Part shown: positions 7,341 to 14,829 of the stretch, piece after piece | Layout of the letters: the number at the start of each line of letters is the position of its first letter | How positions within the stretch are numbered: position 1 is the stretch's first letter | Assembly: GCA_002398485.1 (NCBI GenBank) | Contig: DGYV01000071.1 | Coordinates: 1 to 16,031, forward strand | From: Peptococcaceae bacterium UBA4997 | GTDB taxonomy: Bacteria > Bacillota > Dehalobacteriia > UBA4068 > UBA4997 | DNA: 16,031 nucleotides | Direction of reading: 5' to 3' | Notes under the pieces: model-generated | Told to the model about the DNA's origin: nothing | Databases searched by the model: none | What the model saw: only the letters and a program-made list of their open reading frames with translations | Position numbers and translations under genes: made by a program

Positions 7341-8375
7341 ATGCAAACTTTTATTAAAAAAATAGAATTATTTTTAAAAGATAGGGCAGGCTGGCAAATA
7401 AGCTTTCTTATTTTTTTACTTGTTATAATGTGTATGATTTCAATAGCTGTTGGACGTTTTAATATATCACCGTTTGAAATAATACGCATACTGGCATCTA
7501 AGTTTTTACCTATTGAAAAAACCTGGGATCCTACTTTGGAAACAGTTATTTTTAATGTTAGGCTGCCACGCATAATTGCAGCTATATTAGTGGGGGCATC
7601 TCTTTCTACTGCAGGAGCGGCATACCAGGGAATGTTTAAAAACCCGCTTGTATCTCCGGATATTTTAGGTGCTTCGGCGGGGGCGGGTTTTGGTGCGGCA
7701 CTGGCTATTTTTTGTTCTTTAAATGTTTTCGCTATACAAGCATTATCATTTTGCATGGGTATATTGGCTGTTTCATTTACATACATGGTAAGCTGTAAAG
7801 TTAGGCATGATCCATTACTTGCACTGGTGCTTTCGGGAATACTTACCAGTTCCTTATTTGCCGCCGCAACATCATTGCTTAAATATGTTGCAGATCCATA
7901 TGATAAACTGCCTGCTATAACTTTTTGGCTTATGGGAAGCCTTGCTTCAATGACGGTACATGATATAAAAATAGCAGTTATCCCTATTTTTTTAGGTTCT
8001 ATCGTACTTTACTTAGTACGTTGGAAAATCAATGTATTGGCTTTAGGTGAAGAAGAGGCACGAGCACTTGGGCTTAATACTAACAGATTAAAAATTTTGG
8101 TTATATTTTGTGCTACTTTAATAACGGCAGCTTCAGTTTCAATAAGCGGAACAATAGGCTGGGTGGGGTTACTGGTTCCACATATAGCAAGGATGTTAGT
8201 GGGCCCAAACTATAAAATTTTATTGCCTACATCATTTTTGATAGGAAGTATTTATCTTTTATTGGTGGATGATATTGCACGAAATATTGCTGCTATAGAA
8301 GTACCTTTAGGTATATTAACTGCCTTGATAGGGGCACCGTTTTTTATTTATCTGTTTTCTCGCAGAAAGGAATGA
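7341..8375 (+). CDS. FecCD/BtuC-type ABC transporter permease
   Basis: This is the integral membrane subunit of a type II ABC importer, the class that carries iron-siderophore, haem or cobalamin-type ligands. From ATG 7341 it has 344 residues, typical for FecCD, and about ten hydrophobic segments. Family landmarks are NVRLPRIIAAILVGASLSTA near residues 65-85, YQGMFKNPLVSPDILGASAG near 90-110, and ISGTIGWVGLLVPHIARML near 270-290. The earlier in-frame TTG at 7320 has no ribosome site; ATG 7341 has AGAAAGGA ending 10 nt upstream. The stop overlaps the ATPase start (ATGA). The ligand cannot be told from the sequence. Confidence 0.93.
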   Translation: MQTFIKKIELFLKDRAGWQISFLIFLLVIMCMISIAVGRFNISPFEIIRILASKFLPIEKTWDPTLETVIFNVRLPRIIAAILVGASLSTAGAAYQGMFKNPLVSPDILGASAGAGFGAALAIFCSLNVFAIQALSFCMGILAVSFTYMVSCKVRHDPLLALVLSGILTSSLFAAATSLLKYVADPYDKLPAITFWLMGSLASMTVHDIKIAVIPIFLGSIVLYLVRWKINVLALGEEEARALGLNTNRLKILVIFCATLITAASVSISGTIGWVGLLVPHIARMLVGPNYKILLPTSFLIGSIYLLLVDDIARNIAAIEVPLGILTALIGAPFFIYLFSRRKE

Positions 8376-9205
8376 TGATTTTGAATTTAGAATTTTATGA
8401 TCTTAGCTGTGGTTATAGAAATTCTGCTGTTATAAAAGATATTTCATTAACTGTGGAAGAGGGTGATGTTTTATGCTTACTGGGGCCTAACGGTTCTGGT
8501 AAAACAACTTTTTTCAAAACGATTCTAGGCCTGTTAAAATGCCAAAAAGGGGGAATTTACATTGATGGGCATAACATAAAAAACTGGTCTCATGCCAAAA
8601 TTGCACGCTCAATAGGGTATATTCCACAAAGTTATCATCCTCAATTTCCATTTAAAGTGATAGATATTGTACTAATGGGCAGAACGGCACATTTGGGGGC
8701 TTTTGCTTCACCATCACAAAATGATGTTGAAATAGCTGAAAAAGCTATAGATGTGTTAAACATAAATTATTTAAGGGATAGAACATATACACAAATCAGC
8801 GGTGGTGAAAGGCAGTTGGTTTTAATAGCACGGGCATTAGCTCAACAAGCCCCGATTTTGTTAATGGATGAACCAACTGCGAGCCTGGATTTTGGTAATC
8901 AAGTTATGGTATTAAGCAGAATCCAGCAATTGGCAAATTCAGGCCTTTCGATCATAATGGCTTGTCATTTTCCCGAACATGCTTTTTTGTATGCTAACAA
9001 GGCCTTGCTTTTTAAGCAGGGAGAGGTTTTTGGCTTTGGAACACCTGATAAGGTAGTTTCAAAGGCCAATATCAAAGCACTTTATGGTGTAGATGTTGAA
9101 ATAGCTCAATTCCATACTCAGCAAGGTAATGCAGTTAAAATGTGCGTTCCTTGCAATTTAAACAATAATCATAAAATATCTTTAGGGAGGTTAAATCATG
9201 CATAG
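8372..9205 (+). CDS. ABC transporter ATP-binding protein (FecE/BtuD type)
   Basis: This is the cytoplasmic ATPase that powers the adjacent permease. It has Walker A GPNGSGKTT, Q-loop YIPQS, signature ISGGERQ, Walker B LLMDEPTASLD, and an H-loop histidine in ACHFPEHA. Up to 277 residues, with a C-terminal tail carrying a CVPC pair, is in the family range. The start is uncertain. ATG 8372 overlaps the permease stop, but AGAAAGGA (8364-8371) abuts it. ATG 8375 is 3 nt from that site, and TTG 8381 has the best spacing at 9 nt. The downstream end overlaps the binding-protein start by 8 nt, so translation is probably coupled. Confidence 0.94.
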   Translation: MMILNLEFYDLSCGYRNSAVIKDISLTVEEGDVLCLLGPNGSGKTTFFKTILGLLKCQKGGIYIDGHNIKNWSHAKIARSIGYIPQSYHPQFPFKVIDIVLMGRTAHLGAFASPSQNDVEIAEKAIDVLNINYLRDRTYTQISGGERQLVLIARALAQQAPILLMDEPTASLDFGNQVMVLSRIQQLANSGLSIIMACHFPEHAFLYANKALLFKQGEVFGFGTPDKVVSKANIKALYGVDVEIAQFHTQQGNAVKMCVPCNLNNNHKISLGRLNHA

Positions 9206-10292
9206 TCAGAGAAAAGTTTTTAGCTTAATATTAGTTTGTATTTTATTGGTAGGCTGTTTCTTATTTGCAGGTTGTGGTAATACAGAGGCAACAAATCCCG
9301 ATGTACAGCAAACAGAAAGAACGGTTACAGATGCTGCGGGAAGAGAAGTTATAATCCCCGCTGAAATTAACAAGGTTTATTCAACTAATCCTATAGGCAC
9401 AATGTTAGTTTATACTATAAATCCTGATAAATTAGCAGGTTGGAATACTGAACTGCGCGGTGGAGAAAAAAGGTTCATTGCAGAAAAATATCAGCAACTA
9501 CCTGTTTTGGGTGGTTGGTATGCGAAAACAACAGGTAGTGTAGAAGAACTTTTGAAAGCAAAGCCTGATATTATAATCAATGTAGGGGAAACAGATGAAA
9601 GCAGTATAGATTTTGCTGATAAGCTACAAGAGCAAGCCAATATCCCTGTACTTATACTTAAATTAGACTTAGATAAAATAGATGAAACATATGATATGTT
9701 GGGTGATTTTATAAACGAAAAAGAAGTAACTGATAAATGTGCCAAATATTGTGCAGATACTTTAAAAGATATAAATGATAAAGCAGCTAAAATTACCGAA
9801 GAACAACGTGTTAGGGTTTACTATGCGGAAGGCCCCAAAGGCTTAAATACAGACCCGGCAGGTTCTCGTCATACTCAGGTGCTTGATATGGTAAAAGGTA
9901 TAAATGTAGCAGAAGTAGAGAATGCAGGTAAGGCGGGAATGGCGGAGGTTTCCCTGGAACAAGTATTGCTTTGGAATCCCGAAGTGATTTTATGTTGGAA
10001 TACACAAGAACAGGGCGGATGTTTTGATGGCATTATGTCGAGCGCCGATTGGAAGAACATTTCGGCAGTTAAAAACAACAAGGTTTATGAAACCCCCTGT
10101 GCACCATTTTGTTGGTTTGACCGTCCGCCTTCCGTAAATAGGGTATTAGGCTTGAAATGGTTAGGAAATTTGTTGTATCCTGAAGTTTATAACTATGATA
10201 TGGCCAAAGAAGTAAAAGAATTTTATGATTTGTTCTATCATTACCAGCTTACAGATGCAGAAGTTACCGAACTGCTAAAAAATGCTCAATAA
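9198..10292 (+). CDS. Metal-chelate-type ABC transporter substrate-binding lipoprotein
   Basis: This is an extracytoplasmic lipoprotein that would deliver ligand to the FecCD permease. It has 364 residues. A basic start and hydrophobic stretch lead to two candidate lipid-modified cysteines, Cys20 (LVGC) and Cys26 (FAGC). The mature part begins with RTVTDAAGREVIIP, standard for TroA/FecB-type binding proteins, and shows both lobes joined by a long helix (about 170-200). The C-lobe contains CWNTQEQGGC and TPCAPFCWFDRPPS, an unusual number of cysteines for an exported protein. AGGGAGG lies 7 nt before ATG 9198. Residues from about 290 on closely resemble the end of the radical SAM protein two genes downstream. 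Iron-complex annotation would be by family only; the ligand is unknown. Confidence 0.92.
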   Translation: MHSQRKVFSLILVCILLVGCFLFAGCGNTEATNPDVQQTERTVTDAAGREVIIPAEINKVYSTNPIGTMLVYTINPDKLAGWNTELRGGEKRFIAEKYQQLPVLGGWYAKTTGSVEELLKAKPDIIINVGETDESSIDFADKLQEQANIPVLILKLDLDKIDETYDMLGDFINEKEVTDKCAKYCADTLKDINDKAAKITEEQRVRVYYAEGPKGLNTDPAGSRHTQVLDMVKGINVAEVENAGKAGMAEVSLEQVLLWNPEVILCWNTQEQGGCFDGIMSSADWKNISAVKNNKVYETPCAPFCWFDRPPSVNRVLGLKWLGNLLYPEVYNYDMAKEVKEFYDLFYHYQLTDAEVTELLKNAQ

Positions 10293-10330
10293 AAACCGAT
10301 TGCAGATAAAAATACCTGGGGGTTTATAAG

Positions 10331-10954
10331 ATGGAGATGAATGTGGCTGAATTTGATAAGGTAGCCAAAGAAACTTTTGCGCCTGTCTATCCTGTTATAG
10401 CTAAACAAATAAAACAAAAAACCAAAATTATGGAAGGGACTTGTGTTGATCTTGGTTGTGGTGGGGGTTACCTGGGGCTTGCCTTGGCACAAATAACCAA
10501 TTTAACTGTTCATTTATTTGACTTGTTGCCTGAAATGCAAGCTATTGCGAAAAAAAATATAAAAGAGTATGGTTTAGCAGACAGGGTAACCACGATCCTT
10601 GGTGATGTACATGAACTGCCTTTTGCAGACCGTTCAATAGATTTGCTGATAAGTCGCGGTTCAATATTTTTTTGGGAGGATCAGGCAAAGGCACTTCAGG
10701 AAATATACCGTGTATTGGCTCCAGGGGGGAAAACCTTTATCGGCGGTGGTTTCGGTACGCCGGAGTTAAAGGCTAAAATTACACAAAAAATGAAACAACA
10801 AGATAATTCCTGGAACAGTAATATAAAAAACAGAATAGGTAAAGCTTCTGATGAACACTTTTGTTCAATGCTTGCCCAAGCAGGAGTAACCAATTTTACA
10901 ATTGACCGCAGTGATGCGGGGATGTGGATAATTATGAGGAGGGAAGCAGCTTGA
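10331..10954 (+). CDS. Class I SAM-dependent methyltransferase
   Basis: This is a 207-residue methyltransferase of the Methyltransf_11/UbiE-like kind. Motif I VDLGCGGGYLG (39-49) binds SAM. An acidic residue follows beta-2 at LFDLLPEM (62-69), GDVHELPFAD (91-100) contacts adenine, and RVLAPGGKTFIGGG (127-140) ends the Rossmann core. It lacks the extended substrate domains of known tetrapyrrole methylases, so the substrate is open. It lies 38 nt after the binding-protein gene and overlaps the radical SAM gene by 4 nt (TTGA), which ties its job to that protein. The ribosome site (GGGGG, 8 nt before ATG) is only moderate. I infer that it modifies the imported ligand or a derivative. Confidence 0.88.
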   Translation: MEMNVAEFDKVAKETFAPVYPVIAKQIKQKTKIMEGTCVDLGCGGGYLGLALAQITNLTVHLFDLLPEMQAIAKKNIKEYGLADRVTTILGDVHELPFADRSIDLLISRGSIFFWEDQAKALQEIYRVLAPGGKTFIGGGFGTPELKAKITQKMKQQDNSWNSNIKNRIGKASDEHFCSMLAQAGVTNFTIDRSDAGMWIIMRREAA

Positions 10955-12738
10955 GATGTACAGTTTGTGAAAATAGTTGTGAACTGCTTGAAGGCAAAAA
11001 GGGTAAATGTGGTTTGTATTATGAAACAGATGGAGAAATATTAGAAAAATTCCCTGAACAATACCTTATGATTTGTCCTATATCTATTGAAACAATGCCA
11101 ACATTGCATTTTCAGCCTGGTGCAAAATTTTTGCAGATAAGCACAGCAGGCTGTAACTTTGATTGTCCCGGGTGTATTTCTACGGTAATAGTTAAAGAAA
11201 TGGATGCAAGAAGTAATATATTGAACAAGTGCTCGGCAGAGCAAATAATAGCAAAAGCCCTTGCTGAAAATTGTAAAGGCATAGCCTTTTTGATGAATGA
11301 TCCATTGGCTTCATTTTTCAGCTTTACCAAAGTTGCAAAACTTGCTAAAAAGCATGGTTTGCTGGTTGGTTGTTCAACCAATGCCTATTTTACCAATAAA
11401 TCTTTAAACAGTATTTTACCATATCTTGATTTTGTAAATATAGGCCTTAAGGGTTGCAAAGACGATGTTTACCGTTTTTGTGGGGCAAACTCAGCAAAAC
11501 CTGTATTCCGTAATATTCGCACTCTGTTTGAAAATGGTGTACATGTTGAAGTATCGTGTATCCATAATAGCAAAAATAAGGATGAAGTTTTGGAAGTTGC
11601 AAATATTTTGAGCGATATTTCACCAACCATACCGCTTCAGATTATGAGGTATATTCCTTTAGAGGGTGCTGACCCAAAGCTTGAGGTTTCTATACGGGAA
11701 TCGGAAAGCCTTTTCCCAAGTTTGAAAGAAAAGCTTAGCTATGTATACTTGTTCAATTCACCGGGAACAGACCTGCTTAACACCTATTGCCCCAAATGCG
11801 GTAAACTTCTTGTACGCCGTGATTTTTACGGGCCAATGGGAGCAAAATTAAAAGATATTGATAAAGACAGTATAGTAAATAATACCTGTATGTTTTGTGG
11901 TAAAAAATTAAATTTTAAAAATAAAAAAGCAGGATCTTTAACAAATTTTTGGGAAGGAGATTTTGAGGGTGGTTATCCTTTTACTAGAGCTTTAGATATG
12001 ATAGAGGCAATTTTAATAACCATAGGCGTAAAGGATAAACAAACCGTTGTAAAGGTTTGGGAAGATATATTAAAAAACCATAAATTATCTCAATTACACC
12101 ATGATATACAAAAACCCAAAACCTATATAGAAATCGTTCGCGGTTTTGGTGAATTGGCAAATGCCAGCGCCAAAGCCGAAGAGCTGATAAACTATATTGA
12201 AGAAAGATTAAATTGTATAAAAAAGGGGCTTGAAAAAGTTCAACATTCACCACGCGTATATTATGCAATGGGTAAACCTTTATTTTGTATGAAGGCAGGG
12301 CGAATGGAAAATCAGCTTGTACTTACAGCAGGCGGTAACAGTGTAAACGGGGAACTGGAAATAGAAGGAAGGCCGGGCGGCAAAATATCAGTTGAGGTTT
12401 TTAAAAAACTAAACCCTGAAATAATTTTTATATCTTCTTTTATTTCATCAACTGTAAAAGATTTTAAATGGGAATGTGAAAAGGAAAACCTTAATGTTGA
12501 TGCAGTAAAAAATAATAAAATATATGAGCATTTGGCACCAGGTTGGGATTTTGGCAGTCCCCGATGGATATTGGGCTTGATGTATATAGCAAATATTCTC
12601 CATCCCAATGTTTTCAACTTTGATTTGAATAAGGAAGCGGATATGTTTTATCAAAAGTTTTATGAGCAAGACTTTAACTTAAAAGAAGTTAATCGTTCAT
12701 TCAGTAAACCAAGCTGTAACTGGCAGTGGTGTGATTAA
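10951..12738 (+). CDS. AmrS-like radical SAM protein fused to a C-terminal substrate-binding-protein lobe
   Basis: It has 595 residues and no signal peptide. Residues 1-320 resemble AmrS (AmmeMemoRadiSam): a leading cysteine cluster (Cys3, 6, 10, 20), the radical SAM CNFDCPGC with Cys68/72/75, and a zinc-ribbon-like pair CPKCG (280/283) and CMFCG (313/316). After a helical linker, residues from about 385 look like the connecting helix and C-lobe of a TroA/FecB-type binding protein; the N-lobe appears to be missing. NVDAVKNNKIYE near the end parallels NISAVKNNKVYE of the operon's own binding protein. The start is TTG 10951: AGGAGGG (10937-10943) is 7 nt upstream and TTGA overlaps the methyltransferase stop. 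GTG 10924 has no such site. Function is unknown; binding of the imported ligand by the C-lobe is inferred. Confidence 0.85.
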   Translation: MRCTVCENSCELLEGKKGKCGLYYETDGEILEKFPEQYLMICPISIETMPTLHFQPGAKFLQISTAGCNFDCPGCISTVIVKEMDARSNILNKCSAEQIIAKALAENCKGIAFLMNDPLASFFSFTKVAKLAKKHGLLVGCSTNAYFTNKSLNSILPYLDFVNIGLKGCKDDVYRFCGANSAKPVFRNIRTLFENGVHVEVSCIHNSKNKDEVLEVANILSDISPTIPLQIMRYIPLEGADPKLEVSIRESESLFPSLKEKLSYVYLFNSPGTDLLNTYCPKCGKLLVRRDFYGPMGAKLKDIDKDSIVNNTCMFCGKKLNFKNKKAGSLTNFWEGDFEGGYPFTRALDMIEAILITIGVKDKQTVVKVWEDILKNHKLSQLHHDIQKPKTYIEIVRGFGELANASAKAEELINYIEERLNCIKKGLEKVQHSPRVYYAMGKPLFCMKAGRMENQLVLTAGGNSVNGELEIEGRPGGKISVEVFKKLNPEIIFISSFISSTVKDFKWECEKENLNVDAVKNNKIYEHLAPGWDFGSPRWILGLMYIANILHPNVFNFDLNKEADMFYQKFYEQDFNLKEVNRSFSKPSCNWQWCD

Positions 12739-12835
12739 TATAAGCATTGGAACAACTATATTTTAGCACTATGATTAACCCAATATACTTATCCATTCGG
12801 CAGGTAAATGGTTTTGCTGTTTGTTTGCTGTTATC

Positions 12836-12876
12836 TACAAAAAAGCTCCGATTTGTTGTATCGGAGCTTTTTTGTA
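12836..12876. terminator. Bidirectional intrinsic terminator
   Basis: A perfect 17-bp inverted repeat (12836-12852 with 12860-12876) encloses a 7-nt loop. The GC core AGCTCCGAT/ATCGGAGCT is flanked by A6 on one side and T6 on the other, so it works in both directions. It lies about 100 nt after the radical SAM gene and between it and the convergent pseudogene. I see nothing else supported in 12739-12978. Confidence 0.92.
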
Positions 12877-12978
12877 GCTTTATGATTGGTTTAATAAGAT
12901 TTTTAAAGATTGTTTAAGTAAAAAATATGTTTTTACAGCCACATTATTAGTTATGGTTTAACACTTTTTAATAATTAC

Positions 12979-13596
12979 CTAAATGTCGCTGTTTGGTGTA
13001 TAGCCATCTAAGGTACTTAATAGACCGCACACAGTATGTTCTATTATATCCTGCACAAATCGTACCATGGATAAGTTATAACCGTTAATTTTAACTTCTA
13101 CCCGGCCGTTTTGTAGGGCACAATCTTTATCGGTTGCTTTTGGGGAAGGGTAAGGCTATAGGTAATTTAGCCAAAATATGATCTGTAAGTTTGGGTATTT
13201 CATTTATCTGCGAAAGAATTGGTTGCTCGGTAGATGGGTGATGTTTTTTGTAACAGTTGCCGTTATGGTAAAGCTGGAACATTCTTGGCTGGCGGAGCTC
13301 TCATCTTCATTAAGAAAAAGCTGGGGCAGATGATCTGCTTGGTCATTTATTATCAGGATATCTTCTTTTAGGTAAGTTAAAAACATATTCAATTGTAGGG
13401 GTTCAAACCAACTTAGGCTATTATCGGTAAGATAAGCATTAGTACCATTAACGCCATTAACAATATGAAAGTCAATGTTTTTATCTTTTTGCCATAAGGT
13501 TACCCGCTAACGAGGGTGGCTAAATTCGCGTACCAGTCGTTGGGCGATTTTTTGCCGCAAATAAGAATTTTTAGCGGCTATGGATAAAATCCTCAT
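12979..13596 (-). pseudogene. Degraded MobB-like gene (molybdopterin-guanine dinucleotide biosynthesis protein B family)
   Basis: Read on the minus strand from ATG 13596, a broken frame of about 205 codons ends at TAG 12979-12981. It is interrupted by an in-frame TAG at 13507-13509, a frameshift near 13219-13232 and a compensating frameshift near 13141-13155. Joined across these, it gives MRILSIAAKNS, then SHxxxRVTLWQKDKNIDFHI, an EDILIIND segment, LSQINEIPKLTDHILAKLP, and an ending VEVKINGYNLSMVRFVQDII plus GLLSTLDGY. The order and spacing resemble MobB-type proteins that carry a C-terminal extension. The P-loop expected near residues 8-14 (GKxxSGKT) is not recognisable. Pseudogene status is well supported; family assignment is from remembered patterns and is moderate. 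Confidence 0.7.
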
Positions 13597-13675
13597 TTCC
13601 ACCTGTTTTATATTGATTTTTTGTAAATCTTCAAATCATATGAGACATAGGTTTGTGAATAAAAGTGTTTAACTA

Positions 13676-13704
13676 TTGACAAAAAGCCTTATTTAATATA
13701 ATAT
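13676..13704 (+). promoter_or_regulatory. Putative promoter upstream of the cas genes
   Basis: A consensus -35 TTGACA (13676-13681), a 17-nt spacer and TAATAT (13699-13704) form a well-spaced sigma-A-type promoter. Transcription would start near 13711. It could drive the cas operon (start 14074) or a short RNA ending at the hairpin 13837-13881. Confidence 0.5.
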
Positions 13705-13751
13705 TATTCTTAAAATGAAATAATATTCTTAATGTTATATTAAAGAATATT
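13700..13751. repeat. Overlapping inverted repeats at the promoter, possible operator
   Basis: Two adjacent perfect 9-bp inverted repeats are present: AATATTATT 13700-13708 with AATAATATT 13719-13727, and AATATTCTT 13722-13730 with AAGAATATT 13743-13751. They share a TAATATT(AT)TCTTAA-like unit and cover the -10 and the start of transcription. That is where a repressor would sit. The DNA here is very AT-rich, so chance cannot be excluded. Confidence 0.35.
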
Positions 13752-13836
13752 GGTTTTTTTGTCAAGACTTATCTAAAAAGGTTATAGATTTTATATTATA
13801 AATAATCATAAAATCAGTTATAAAAAATTGAAATAC

Positions 13837-13881
13837 ATGCCTGACAAAATTAAATTATAGTTTTGATCAAGGCATTTTTTA
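13837..13881 (+). terminator. Terminator-like hairpin in the cas upstream region
   Basis: ATGCCT (13837-13842) pairs with AGGCAT (13870-13875), and inside it CAAAA (13845-13849) pairs with TTTTG (13861-13865), with a small internal loop between them. A run of six T (13875-13880) follows. It lies about 165 nt after the predicted promoter and 190 nt before cas6. The rest of 13882-14073 is AT-rich, and I found no coding frame or CRISPR repeat there. TGG-TATATT at 13924-13932 could be a second, extended -10 promoter for cas6. Confidence 0.55.
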
Positions 13882-14073
13882 TTATATTTAAAAAGAGGTT
13901 TAAACCGAAATTTTATATGATTTTGGTATATTTTAACAAGGAAAGTCCTGTTTATAGGGCACCCTTTATTATATGATAAGCTTATGATAGATGATTTTGT
14001 ATAAAATATATAATTTTAGATAAATTTTATTATAAAAATTGTTTATAAAGTTTTTGAAAATGAGGTGAGGTTT

Positions 14074-14829
14074 GTGAGATTCAGTTTGGTATTTAAATTG
14101 ATTGAAAATCAGGTTCCCTTGGATATCAGGCCGGTTGTTTTAAGTTTTTTCAAAAGAGCATTAACAGAATATGATGGTGGCCGTTATTTAGCAAAATATT
14201 ATGGAATAGGAGCCAAAAAGCCTTTTACATTTGCGCTTGATTTGGGTAAATGCAGCTTCACTAAGGAATTTATAGATTTGGCTGATAAAAAGATCATCTT
14301 AAATTTCAGTACAAGCAGCAGTCAAACGGGGATTATTTTTTACAATGCTTTTTTATCTCAAAAAGGCAAGCCTTTTCCTTTAGCAATGGGAAACAGTATA
14401 ACTTTAGCAAATGTATATATGCAAAAACATAAGGCTATCGTTTCCGAGCAAATTTTATGCCGTTTTGTAGCGCCGCTTTGCTTGCGTAAGCATGAAAGAG
14501 AAGGCAACAAAGATTATTATCTTACCTGGGAAGATGAAATCTTTAATCAAGAGCTTGTAAATACTGTAAAAGAACAAGCCAAAAAGCTTGAAAATTGGGA
14601 TAATACCGAAATAAAATTTGAAATTTTATCTGTAAGGCCAAAAAAAACAGTTGTAAAACATCATGGGCAAAGTATACCCGTTACCATAGGGACTTTTGTG
14701 TTAAAAAGCAATATTAGCTTACTTAGTGAACTGTATCTATCAGGTATCGGCAGCAGAAAAAGTGCCGGCTTTGGCTATTTTAATATTATTGGTCAAGGGG
14801 GGAGGGCTGAAAGTTGGGTAGAAAAATAG
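14074..14829 (+). CDS. cas6: CRISPR-associated endoribonuclease Cas6
   Basis: It processes the precursor crRNA by cutting in each CRISPR repeat. It has 251 residues with the Cas6 hallmark glycine-rich loop GIGSRKSAGFG (224-234) near the C-terminus of the second ferredoxin-like fold. An RFSLVFKLI strand opens the first fold, and KKPFTFALD follows near 48-56. GTG 14074 is the preferred start: GAGGTGA (14062-14068) is 5 nt upstream, while GTG 14065 lies inside that site. No histidine occurs before residue 119, so the usual N-domain catalytic His is absent; a YY pair (42-43) and lysines 48-49 sit in its area. The gene overlaps the Cas8 gene by 16 nt. Family assignment is firm; the catalytic mechanism is uncertain. 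Confidence 0.9.
   Translation: MRFSLVFKLIENQVPLDIRPVVLSFFKRALTEYDGGRYLAKYYGIGAKKPFTFALDLGKCSFTKEFIDLADKKIILNFSTSSSQTGIIFYNAFLSQKGKPFPLAMGNSITLANVYMQKHKAIVSEQILCRFVAPLCLRKHEREGNKDYYLTWEDEIFNQELVNTVKEQAKKLENWDNTEIKFEILSVRPKKTVVKHHGQSIPVTIGTFVLKSNISLLSELYLSGIGSRKSAGFGYFNIIGQGGRAESWVEK

Noticed and set aside
12795..12832. Faint likeness on the minus strand to part of the MobB-like pseudogene (HLP motif)
   Set aside because: Only a few residues agree and the flanks do not align; not enough to call a duplicated fragment.
13597..14073. CRISPR array or leader upstream of cas6
   Set aside because: No direct repeats of about 30 nt with regular spacing occur; the repeats seen are short, AT-rich and inverted.
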